From the NCBI GenBank assembly GCA_030536555.1, contig JAUNPU010000036.1, positions 1 through 34,320 of the forward strand: a DNA stretch of 34,320 nucleotides, written 5' to 3'. Positions 6,191 to 13,635 of this stretch are shown in pieces. The notes beneath the pieces are model-generated. The model made no database searches. It saw nothing but the letters and a program-made list of their open reading frames with translations, and was not told where the DNA came from. The position numbers and the translations under genes were made by a program. Each line of letters opens with the position of its first letter. The stretch's first letter is position 1. Source of the stretch: Eubacteriales bacterium (lineage in GTDB: Bacteria; Bacillota; Clostridia; Lachnospirales; Lachnospiraceae).

Positions 6191-9046
6191 GTGAGATGCA
6201 GAGTGAGAACTGCTGTGGCTGCATGTGTGATAAGCCTTCTGCTTGGAGGCTGTGAATCCATCATACTGGATGCGGATCTGGACAAGGCAACGGTGGAAAT
6301 GTATACGGTTCCTTCCGTCAACCTGAAGGAAGGGGACGTGGAGGAAAGCTGGAAAGATCTGCAGGAAGAGAAGTATCGGATCGAGGGAAAAAGTGCTTTT
6401 TATATTCTGCCGGTTCACAGACCGGCTCCGGAGAATATCATTGACTTTAAGATGCTTGACCTGGTGGACGGCACAACGACCGTCTATGCCTATCAGGCAA
6501 TCTACAACCATACAGACCAGAGCGGGCTTGGAGGCGCCGCAAAGCATGGCAGCAGCAGGGATACGTCCAATGCTGCCGGAACCGTCATTAAAAATGCGAA
6601 AAATATGGCGACAATCCTGATGACCTACAACACGGATACAGGTGAATACCGGGTCCTGTTCCATCAGGTGACGCCTTGTGATAAATCAGCCGGGAAAGAT
6701 TACAGACAGGAAGATGAGATTGGAAGCTTCTTTGCCCAGAAAACGGGCAGAGACGGAGACCGGTATTTTTTTTATTCCGATGGAATCGGATATGTCTTTA
6801 AACAGAACGGAGAGCTGATCTACCAGCGGGATGTCCGAAATAATCTGGACTATAACTGTAAGCGGTACGGCGGAGAGGGCGCGGTGATGACGCTTACCAA
6901 CGTGGTGTGTGATCAGAACTACTTCATGTATATGACCATGAATATTGAGAAGGCGAAGACCGGAATTGACGAGAACACAACGGAGGAAGATCTGGAAAAT
7001 GAGGACAGCGGGGTGGTGCAGCTCTCCTATGCCATGTATGAATATGACATAGGAGAGCCGCAGAATCCCGGGAAGGATCAGAAGCGGTACTTTGTCTCGG
7101 AGAATCAAAACTATCAGGAGCAGGTAAAGCTCTGGAAAAAAGACGACAAGAAAACCATAGACCTGGGCTTGCTGGAGGAGGAACCGGATCTGGATACGGT
7201 CTATGCGTCCGGGAAGCTTGCGGGGGAGAGTGCGATCCGGATTGCATTGCCGGATACCTATGGAACCTATCATTATTACGATCCGGACTTTAACATGAAG
7301 CTCAGCTATTACCGGCCGAAGGATGAGCTGTGCTTCTGGAATATGGGCGAATTCTTTTATCAGAGCGACTGGTATCAGGGATATGCCGTCCTGGAATACG
7401 CGAATCCGGAGAATATGGATCAGTATCAGCCGGTAGCGGACTGGGGATATGCGGGGGATGAAAAGAAGGTCCGGCGTGCGTTTGTGGCACAGCTGGGGGA
7501 CGGGAAGGGACAGACGACGAAGATGCTGCTCGACTCGAAGATTCAGCCGGAACAGCAAAGTGCGATTGTCGTGACCTATCCGCGAAGCATAACGGTGAAA
7601 TGGAGCACGAAAAAGGAATCCACCACCGGCGAGGGAGAAAATACGGTTACGGAGACGACTGAGGAAGATCACAGCAAGCAGATTCAGGAAACCGGGAGCT
7701 TTGTGCAGCAGTATGAGCTGCGGTTTCGCGGGTCCACACTTCTGTCATGGAGTCAGGACAGCTATACCTCCGATATGCTTGCACCCAGCCCGGGAACCGG
7801 CGCAATCCGGTACGGGGCTGTCACGGCGAAGTACGGGGAGCAGGAACGGATGGAAACCCACATGAGCTGGGAGAACGGGGAACGGAAGCTTGCTATCAAC
7901 GGTATCCCGGGGGCAGCGATGAATGCCATGCTGTATGAGATCCCCACGGAGTACGGGGAGCAGACGCCGATGCTTGTGGCGGTGACCACCGATGGAGTGG
8001 CTGCCTACAAGAATTTTGCTGAATACGGCGTCTCCTGGATGCCGCTTCCGCTGCCCGGATACGGGGCATTTATCCGAAACCGGGATATCAGCTTTGGACT
8101 GACATCGCAGAGCAGCCTGACGGCACAGCTGGATCACATTGAGAATCTGGAGGTGACGGTGTCAGAAGATGGCTCCACGGATCAGTACGATCAGAATTCC
8201 ATCCTGTTTCACAGGGAAAACGGACAGGAATTTCTGTATCTGGCAGGGATGGACAGCGGAATCGTCAAGTACAATCTGTCTGCTTCCCGCACGGCTTACG
8301 GAAAGGCAGGGCAGATCTCTCCCTTCCCCTATTACGGAATCTGGGAGGATAACAACAACAGGAACAGGCTGTATGCGATCGGCTTTGAGAGCAGTGAATA
8401 CGCATACTCCAGAAATGATATCTGCAGCGCCAGGCTGTATCAGATCGATCTGACGAATCCGGATACGGCAGCGACTCTGGCGGCAAGCGCGATCATAAAG
8501 GACGAAAGGCTGCGGGATGCCATTCTGAGGAAGGATTCGCATGCCTGGGGACAGATGTTAAGGAATCTGGGAATCAGCCATCTGGGAGAGAGGACGCTGG
8601 CGACGGTGAATCTTTACCGGGAATATCTGATGGATGATGTGCTCAAAAAGCAGGCGGCGATCGCGCGGTTCTATGATCTTGCCGGGATTCCGGCGGCAGA
8701 GCGGACCGGGGAGACCAGTGCCAGAATCGAGGCGTGCAGTTACGCGTCGCAGCTGGAGACGCTGATGGTGGAACTGAAGCTGCCGGAGCTGATCCGGATT
8801 CAGTCAGACCAGATTGCGGACGGGGTGGAGGATGAGACCCTGAGAAAGCAGGAGCAGAAGAAGGAGCTGGATCAGATATCCAGAGAATATGATGGGGCAG
8901 AACAGCTGCGGCTGCGGGTAAATATGACTCAGGAGCAGTGGCAGAAGGAGCTGGAAACCATAGCAGCCAATCTGAGGGTGCCGGAATCCATAGAGGAGTT
9001 TTTGAAGGAAAAGGCGGCGGACTCACTGGCAGAGGAAGGAAGGTAA
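6191..9046 (+). CDS. Large lipoprotein of unknown function (951 aa)
   Basis: The GTG at 6191 is chosen as the start: AGGAGG lies 8 nt upstream, and the reading from it gives a compact lipoprotein signal (basic start, hydrophobic core, lipobox LGGC, Cys21). An in-frame ATG at 6122 would place 23 extra residues across the hairpin and spoil the signal peptide. The mature protein is long, Tyr/Asp/Gly-rich and full of short strand-like segments (for example DRYFFYSDGIGYVFKQNGEL), which hints at a propeller or beta-sandwich body. The last 130 residues are helical and charged. There is no recognisable catalytic motif. It lies between the pilin-like gene and a wall-binding-like protein, so an extracellular scaffold or tip component of the secretion-like apparatus is plausible. 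I do not recognise the family. Confidence 0.82.
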   Translation: MRCRVRTAVAACVISLLLGGCESIILDADLDKATVEMYTVPSVNLKEGDVEESWKDLQEEKYRIEGKSAFYILPVHRPAPENIIDFKMLDLVDGTTTVYAYQAIYNHTDQSGLGGAAKHGSSRDTSNAAGTVIKNAKNMATILMTYNTDTGEYRVLFHQVTPCDKSAGKDYRQEDEIGSFFAQKTGRDGDRYFFYSDGIGYVFKQNGELIYQRDVRNNLDYNCKRYGGEGAVMTLTNVVCDQNYFMYMTMNIEKAKTGIDENTTEEDLENEDSGVVQLSYAMYEYDIGEPQNPGKDQKRYFVSENQNYQEQVKLWKKDDKKTIDLGLLEEEPDLDTVYASGKLAGESAIRIALPDTYGTYHYYDPDFNMKLSYYRPKDELCFWNMGEFFYQSDWYQGYAVLEYANPENMDQYQPVADWGYAGDEKKVRRAFVAQLGDGKGQTTKMLLDSKIQPEQQSAIVVTYPRSITVKWSTKKESTTGEGENTVTETTEEDHSKQIQETGSFVQQYELRFRGSTLLSWSQDSYTSDMLAPSPGTGAIRYGAVTAKYGEQERMETHMSWENGERKLAINGIPGAAMNAMLYEIPTEYGEQTPMLVAVTTDGVAAYKNFAEYGVSWMPLPLPGYGAFIRNRDISFGLTSQSSLTAQLDHIENLEVTVSEDGSTDQYDQNSILFHRENGQEFLYLAGMDSGIVKYNLSASRTAYGKAGQISPFPYYGIWEDNNNRNRLYAIGFESSEYAYSRNDICSARLYQIDLTNPDTAATLAASAIIKDERLRDAILRKDSHAWGQMLRNLGISHLGERTLATVNLYREYLMDDVLKKQAAIARFYDLAGIPAAERTGETSARIEACSYASQLETLMVELKLPELIRIQSDQIADGVEDETLRKQEQKKELDQISREYDGAEQLRLRVNMTQEQWQKELETIAANLRVPESIEEFLKEKAADSLAEEGR

Positions 9047-9047
9047 C

Positions 9048-9767
9048 ATGATGAGAAAATCAAATCTGCGAAACTTTACAGCAGGGGCTGTGACAGCAGT
9101 GCTTTTGTCCATGTCCGGTCCCGGAATCCTGCTGTCCTATGGGGCAGGATGGCAGCAGGAAGGGGAGAACTGGCAGTATTACAATGAGGAGAACCGGCTT
9201 CTGGTGTCGGAGCTGACACCGGACGGATATTATGTGGATGAGAACGGCAACTGGAGAAAGAACAGCACCCAGGCCCTTGGCATGGACATTGCGGTGCCGG
9301 ACCGGTACTGCACGCCGGAGGAGATGGGGGACTGGTCCCGGATCCTTGTGGAGCTGAACCAGGTCAAGGATAAGGTCTATGAGGACATGGGGGAGATGAG
9401 AAGCTTCCACGTGTATGAGGACGCCGTCGTTTACTGCAGAGTCTCCGGCGATACGGAGACGGAGCTGATCAGCCTCAGCAAGAATGAGGCAGAGCAGGGA
9501 TACCGGCTGGCACTGGCTGTGAATCTGGGAACGAGAAGCGGCAGGCGCTCACTGGCATCCACCTGTGATTACGGAGTGTTCCGGTTCCTGCTTGCCAAGA
9601 TCAGTCACTATCCGGAACAGGCTGTGGATGCCATCTATGAGAGCTGGCAGGGAAAAAACAGCTGGAATGTGAACCGGGAGCAGGACGTTTCGGTGATGGA
9701 TTTAAGAATACGGTGCGACGTGGAGAACGGAAAGGGAATCTACCAGATCCGGCCTCTGCTTCCGTAG
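9048..9767 (+). CDS. Exported protein with cell-wall-binding-like repeat
   Basis: A 239-residue protein with an N-terminal signal peptide (basic MRKSNLRN, hydrophobic core, predicted cleavage near residues 31-33). It is followed directly by a sequence of the choline-binding/cell-wall-binding repeat type: GWQQEGENWQYY, then TPDGYYVDENGNW. These aromatic-Gly repeats bind teichoic-acid or polysaccharide decorations in known families. The remaining 170 residues form an unrecognised globular domain. Two ATGs in tandem (9048 and 9051) are possible starts; the ribosome-binding GGAAGG fits 9051 slightly better. It begins 2 bp after the large lipoprotein gene, so the two are almost certainly co-expressed. 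It may fix the apparatus to the cell wall. Confidence 0.78.
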   Translation: MMRKSNLRNFTAGAVTAVLLSMSGPGILLSYGAGWQQEGENWQYYNEENRLLVSELTPDGYYVDENGNWRKNSTQALGMDIAVPDRYCTPEEMGDWSRILVELNQVKDKVYEDMGEMRSFHVYEDAVVYCRVSGDTETELISLSKNEAEQGYRLALAVNLGTRSGRRSLASTCDYGVFRFLLAKISHYPEQAVDAIYESWQGKNSWNVNREQDVSVMDLRIRCDVENGKGIYQIRPLLP

Positions 9768-9824
9768 GGACTGCACCGGGCAGAAAACAGAGGACAAATA
9801 GAGACACAGGATGGAGGAGCTGCG

Positions 9825-10268
9825 ATGACAGAGCGTAAGGTAACGGCGATTCTTGAGAATCTGGAAACCGTACAGGAGTTTGTGACAGGAGAGCTTGAGA
9901 AGGCGGGATTCAATCAGAAGCAGATCATGCAGGTGGATCTGGCAGTGGAAGAGATCTTCTGCAATATTGTCAATTATGCATATCACCCGGAACATGGTGA
10001 CGCCCTGATCCGGTGTGAGATCAAGAAAGAGAACCAGGACAGGGTCGTGATTGAATTTGTTGACGAGGGGATTCCCTACAATCCGCTGGAACGCCAGGAC
10101 CCGGATGTCACCCTGGCGCTGGAGGATCGAGAGATCGGAGGGCTGGGGATATTTCTTACGAGAAAGCTGATGGACAGTATGGAGTACCGGCATGAGAACG
10201 GGAAAAATATTCTGATTATTTCCAAGATAAAGGAGGAGGACCATGAAGGCAGCGTATGCGGGATTTGA
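9825..10268 (+). CDS. RsbW-type ATP-binding protein (anti-sigma factor-like HATPase)
   Basis: The 147-residue single-domain protein has the GHKL ATPase signatures of anti-sigma serine kinases. The N-box is AVEEIFCNIVNYAYH, with the Mg-binding Asn present; the G1 box is FVDEGIPYNP; the G2 box is GGLGIFLTRKLMD. Such proteins (RsbW, SpoIIAB and relatives) sequester a sigma factor or another target and phosphorylate a STAS partner, and SpoIIE/RsbU-type phosphatases reverse this. A phosphatase of that type lies in the same gene run at 16578. GGAGGAG is 5-7 nt before the ATG. The gene follows the T4SS-like block after 57 bp, with no terminator visible. Its last 26 bp overlap the formyltransferase-like gene. 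No sigma factor or STAS gene is in the window. Confidence 0.88.
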   Translation: MTERKVTAILENLETVQEFVTGELEKAGFNQKQIMQVDLAVEEIFCNIVNYAYHPEHGDALIRCEIKKENQDRVVIEFVDEGIPYNPLERQDPDVTLALEDREIGGLGIFLTRKLMDSMEYRHENGKNILIISKIKEEDHEGSVCGI

Positions 10269-11031
10269 CCTGCTGGATACGGCGCTGGAGAGCATGATTG
10301 CGGAGGGATGCACCATCCTGGAAGTCTTCACCTGTCCGGTGGATCAGGAGACAGAGTTCAACAGTCATGTAAAACAGATTGCAGAGACGCTTCATATTCC
10401 CTGTACGGAGAAGCCGATCCGACCGGAGGATATCCGCAGGCTGAAGGAGCAGGGCTGTGAACTGCTGATCAGTGCCGGTTATTACTTCCGGATTCCGGTG
10501 GAACCGGGAATGCTGATGTTCAACATTCATCCGTCTCTGCTGCCGGAAGGAAGAGGCGCCTGGCCCATGCCGGTGATGCTTCTGGAAGGGCAGAAACAGG
10601 GCGGGGTCACCCTGCACCGGCTGGAAGAGGACTTTGATGCGGGAGATATCGTCTGGCAGGCGGCCTTTGATATCGGGGAGAAGGATACGCTGGAGGATCT
10701 GACCCGGAAGATCCGGGAGCAGATTCCGGAGATGCTGCATGAGCTTTTGCGGGACCCGCAGGGAGCGGCAGACCGGGCGGTCAGACAGCAGGGGGGAAGC
10801 TTCTGGCCATGTCCCCATGAGGAGGATTTTCCAATCTTCAGTTCTATGACGGTGGAGGAAGCGGACCGGATCCTGCGCGCCTTTTATGGATTCGGCTGTA
10901 TTTATCAGAAGGAAGAGGAGCGATGGCTTCTGATCAGAGGCCGTGCCTGTTCGGGGGGAGCAGAAGACAGGAAAGGAAGGTTTTCCCTGAAGGACGGGTG
11001 GATTCAGGCGGAAAAAGCGGACAAATTATGA
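10243..11031 (+). CDS. Formyltransferase-fold protein (10-formyl-THF dependent type)
   Basis: The 262-residue protein carries the formyltransferase signature NIHPSLLP at residues 94-101 and a DFDAGD segment near 130-135. Asn94, His96 and Asp132 show the same spacing as the catalytic Asn-His-Asp triad of PurN/Fmt (two residues, then 36), so a formyl-transfer reaction using 10-formyltetrahydrofolate is likely. It is too divergent at both ends to be PurN or Fmt itself, and the C-terminal 100 residues resemble a small, degenerate Fmt-like tail. The acceptor is unknown; an amino sugar or an amino acid ester of the envelope is possible. It overlaps the upstream ATPase gene by 26 bp, has AGGAGGAGG before the ATG, and its TGA overlaps the next ATG (ATGA). 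Confidence 0.82.
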   Translation: MKAAYAGFDLLDTALESMIAEGCTILEVFTCPVDQETEFNSHVKQIAETLHIPCTEKPIRPEDIRRLKEQGCELLISAGYYFRIPVEPGMLMFNIHPSLLPEGRGAWPMPVMLLEGQKQGGVTLHRLEEDFDAGDIVWQAAFDIGEKDTLEDLTRKIREQIPEMLHELLRDPQGAADRAVRQQGGSFWPCPHEEDFPIFSSMTVEEADRILRAFYGFGCIYQKEEERWLLIRGRACSGGAEDRKGRFSLKDGWIQAEKADKL

Positions 11032-11885
11032 TTAGTCTGGAACAGAAAGAACGGGTGGATGCCCTTAGAATACAATACGGTCATAAAAGCTCGTCCCATG
11101 CGTTTACGTCGCTTTATGTCTGGCAGGATGAGATGGGACTGGAGCTGCAGCTGGAACAGGATATGTTTGCGGTGAAAAGCAGGCTGCACGGAACCAACAG
11201 CTGGTTTTTCCCCTGCGGTGCCGGGCGGGCAAAGGAGATATTTCTGGCAGCCCATCTGGAGGAACCGGATTTTACCCTGCATTATGTCAGGGAGGAGGAT
11301 GTGCAGTTTGCAGAGCATGCTTTTCCCGGACGTTTTCAGTTTACGGAACAGGAAGAGGACAGCGAGTATCTCTATGACCGGGATGAGCAGCAGCAGATGC
11401 GGGGACGGCGATTTGAAAAGCTGCGAAACAGCTGGCATCGTGCCAGACGGGATCATCAGCTGGAGGTGGTCAGTCTGGATGAGGCGCTTATTCCGTCTGC
11501 GGCTGCCATAACGGCAGAGTGGAAAAAAACTCATTTTCAGCCAGGAGTCCTGGGAATCCGGGACGAGGAGGCATCCATGAGGCTGCTTCGTCACTGGAAT
11601 CAGCTGGATGTGCAGGGAATTCTGCTGTATGTGGATGGAGAGCCCTATGCACTGACAGCAGGCTATCTTCTGTCGGATGACACATTCGATCTGTGTATGG
11701 CAAAGCAAAAAGAGATGGGAACCGGAATATCCGTGTATGCCAGATGGGCATTGTATCAGACCCTTCCGGAGCATGTCAGAATCATCAATGCGGAGGAAGA
11801 TCTGGGAATGGAGGGGCTGCGCATGATGAAGCACTGTATGCAGCCAACCGGGATGATCCGTATGTTTTGCGGGAAGGTATTATGA
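11028..11885 (+). CDS. DUF2156-type acyltransferase-like protein
   Basis: The start is the ATG at 11028, overlapping the previous stop as ATGA; the frame is open upstream to 10923, but that part is only the shifted reading of the formyltransferase-like gene. The 285-residue product resembles the DUF2156/phosphatidylglycerol lysyltransferase C-terminal family, a tandem GNAT-like fold. Supporting stretches are an early HAFTSLYVWQ segment, a basic EKLRNSWHRARRDHQ helix, the ILLYVDGEPYALTAGYLL strand pair and a closing INAEEDLGMEGLR segment typical of the family. There are no membrane helices, so it resembles the soluble forms rather than full MprF. The acyl or aminoacyl donor and acceptor are unknown. 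It is coupled with the formyltransferase-like gene and precedes the MATE fusion by 1 bp. Confidence 0.82.
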   Translation: MISLEQKERVDALRIQYGHKSSSHAFTSLYVWQDEMGLELQLEQDMFAVKSRLHGTNSWFFPCGAGRAKEIFLAAHLEEPDFTLHYVREEDVQFAEHAFPGRFQFTEQEEDSEYLYDRDEQQQMRGRRFEKLRNSWHRARRDHQLEVVSLDEALIPSAAAITAEWKKTHFQPGVLGIRDEEASMRLLRHWNQLDVQGILLYVDGEPYALTAGYLLSDDTFDLCMAKQKEMGTGISVYARWALYQTLPEHVRIINAEEDLGMEGLRMMKHCMQPTGMIRMFCGKVL

Positions 11886-11886
11886 G

Positions 11887-13617
11887 ATGAAAGATCAATT
11901 TACAGGAACGATGTTCCGGAAGGCACTGAAACCGTGCCTGATTTCCTCCCTGGGACTGGCTCTGGCAGACATGGCAGATGCCATAGTGATGGGCCAGAAG
12001 ATGGGAGAGACGGGACTGGCGGCAATCAGCCTGTCCCTGCCGGTATATATGATTATGAGTCTGATCCTCTTTGGATTTGCGGGAGGCGGGTCCATCCGCT
12101 TTGCCAGACTTCTTGGAGAGGGAGAGGATGAGGCGGCTTCCACAAGCTTTTCCATGATTATGGAAACCGCGGTGTGTTTCAGCCTGGTCATGGCTGTGGC
12201 AGGAAATCTATGTCTGGCGCCCCTTCTGCGGATTCTGGGAACAACTCCGGCTGACGGAGAGCTGTATCAGGTCAGCAGAAGTTACATACGGATTATTGTC
12301 AGTGGATTTCCCCTGTTTTTTATTTCTCATAGTTTAAACTGCTATCTGCGCAATGATGACTTTCAGGAGCTGGCAGGGGCAGCTTTTGTGGCAGGCAATG
12401 TCAGCGATATTCTGCTGAGTATCATCCTGGTGCTGGGGCTGGAGATGGGAGCGGCAGGCGCCGGCTATGCCACACTGGCAGGTCAGTCGGTCACCATTCT
12501 CCTGTTCCTGTGGGGAATGGGGAAGAAGGAGCATCATCTGAAATTCGCCTTCTGCGTGCCGGATTTCAGGCAGGTATATGCCTGCTTTCGAGTGGGGGCG
12601 GCAACCTCGTCCCAGTACGGATTCAACATGCTGTTTTTTCTGATTGCCAATAACTGCCTGATTCGAATCGGGGGAGAACGCGGAGTTGCCGTCTTTGATC
12701 TGGTCCAGAATGCCACGTATCTGGTGGTGTATCTGTATGAGGGGATTGCCAAAGCCATGCAGCCGCTTCTCAGCACCTTTGTGACCGAGCATAACCATGA
12801 GGCGAGAAAGCATGTGCTGAGGCAGAGCTTTCTGTGGGGAAGCGGACTGTGCATGGGGGTTATGATGCTGCTGGAGGCGGCTCCGCAGCTCATGTGCCGG
12901 TTATTCGGACTTACGGATCCGGGCACCATGGGGCTGGGGATGCTGGCGCTCCGGATCTACGGGGCAGGAGTGCTGTTTGGGGGAATCAACATTCTGACGG
13001 AAAATGCCTATCAGGCATGTGAAAAGGAAAAACCGGCATTTGTGATATCTGTACTTCGGGGAGCAGTGGTTCTGATCCCTGTCACGCTTGCTGTTTCAGG
13101 AGCCGGTCTGTCAGTTTTCTGGCTGCTGTTCCCGGCAACGGAGGTCCTGTCACTGGCGCTGTTTCATCTGTGGAAGCGGCAGTTCGGGGAGCAGATGGAT
13201 TCCTTTGATGACAGGCGGGTATTTGCGGTCACCATAGAAGGGGATTATCAGAATATCGGCGGTATGACAGACCAGATGGAATCCTTTTGCGAGCAGTGGG
13301 AGGCGACAGCGGCGCAGCGATTTTTCTGTGTGATGGCAGCCGAGGAAATGTGTCTTTCCATTCTGGAGAAGGGCTTCGAGAAAAAGCCGGGCGGCTATAT
13401 CCAGGTCACGCTGGTGGCACTGGAGGAAGGGCTGTTTGAGCTGCATATCCGCGACAATGCAGTTTCGTTCAATCCGTTCTCTCTGGAGACAGAAAAGGCG
13501 GGAGAAGGCAGAGCGTATGATATGGATGCCCTTGGAATCTATGTAATCAAACAAAAGGCAAAAAGTTTTTTCTACCGGAGGTATCAGGGGTTTAATACGA
13601 TGGTAGTGAGAATATAA
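11887..13617 (+). CDS. MATE-family transporter fused to a degenerate RsbW-type ATPase domain
   Basis: Residues 1 to about 440 form a MATE-type membrane protein with about twelve hydrophobic segments and a MADAIVMGQKMGE-like start typical of the family's first helices. From about residue 450 to 576 it changes to a soluble domain homologous to the RsbW-type protein at 9825. The three ATP-site boxes can be aligned but are altered. In the N-box the Asn is replaced by Ser (EEMCLSIL against EEIFCNIV). In G1 the D-x-G is lost (RDNAVSFNP). G2 keeps ALGIYVIKQKA. So a nucleotide-binding or pseudo-enzyme regulatory domain is joined directly to a transporter. The start has only a weak ribosome-binding site and probably depends on coupling with the previous gene 1 bp away. 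Cargo is unknown. Confidence 0.88.
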   Translation: MKDQFTGTMFRKALKPCLISSLGLALADMADAIVMGQKMGETGLAAISLSLPVYMIMSLILFGFAGGGSIRFARLLGEGEDEAASTSFSMIMETAVCFSLVMAVAGNLCLAPLLRILGTTPADGELYQVSRSYIRIIVSGFPLFFISHSLNCYLRNDDFQELAGAAFVAGNVSDILLSIILVLGLEMGAAGAGYATLAGQSVTILLFLWGMGKKEHHLKFAFCVPDFRQVYACFRVGAATSSQYGFNMLFFLIANNCLIRIGGERGVAVFDLVQNATYLVVYLYEGIAKAMQPLLSTFVTEHNHEARKHVLRQSFLWGSGLCMGVMMLLEAAPQLMCRLFGLTDPGTMGLGMLALRIYGAGVLFGGINILTENAYQACEKEKPAFVISVLRGAVVLIPVTLAVSGAGLSVFWLLFPATEVLSLALFHLWKRQFGEQMDSFDDRRVFAVTIEGDYQNIGGMTDQMESFCEQWEATAAQRFFCVMAAEEMCLSILEKGFEKKPGGYIQVTLVALEEGLFELHIRDNAVSFNPFSLETEKAGEGRAYDMDALGIYVIKQKAKSFFYRRYQGFNTMVVRI

Positions 13618-13635
13618 GATTGGAGGAATAAGCAT

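Noticed and set aside
6686..7672. 328-residue minus-strand frame opposite the large lipoprotein gene.
   Set aside because: It has no ribosome-binding site and lies wholly opposite a gene with signal peptide and good translation signals.
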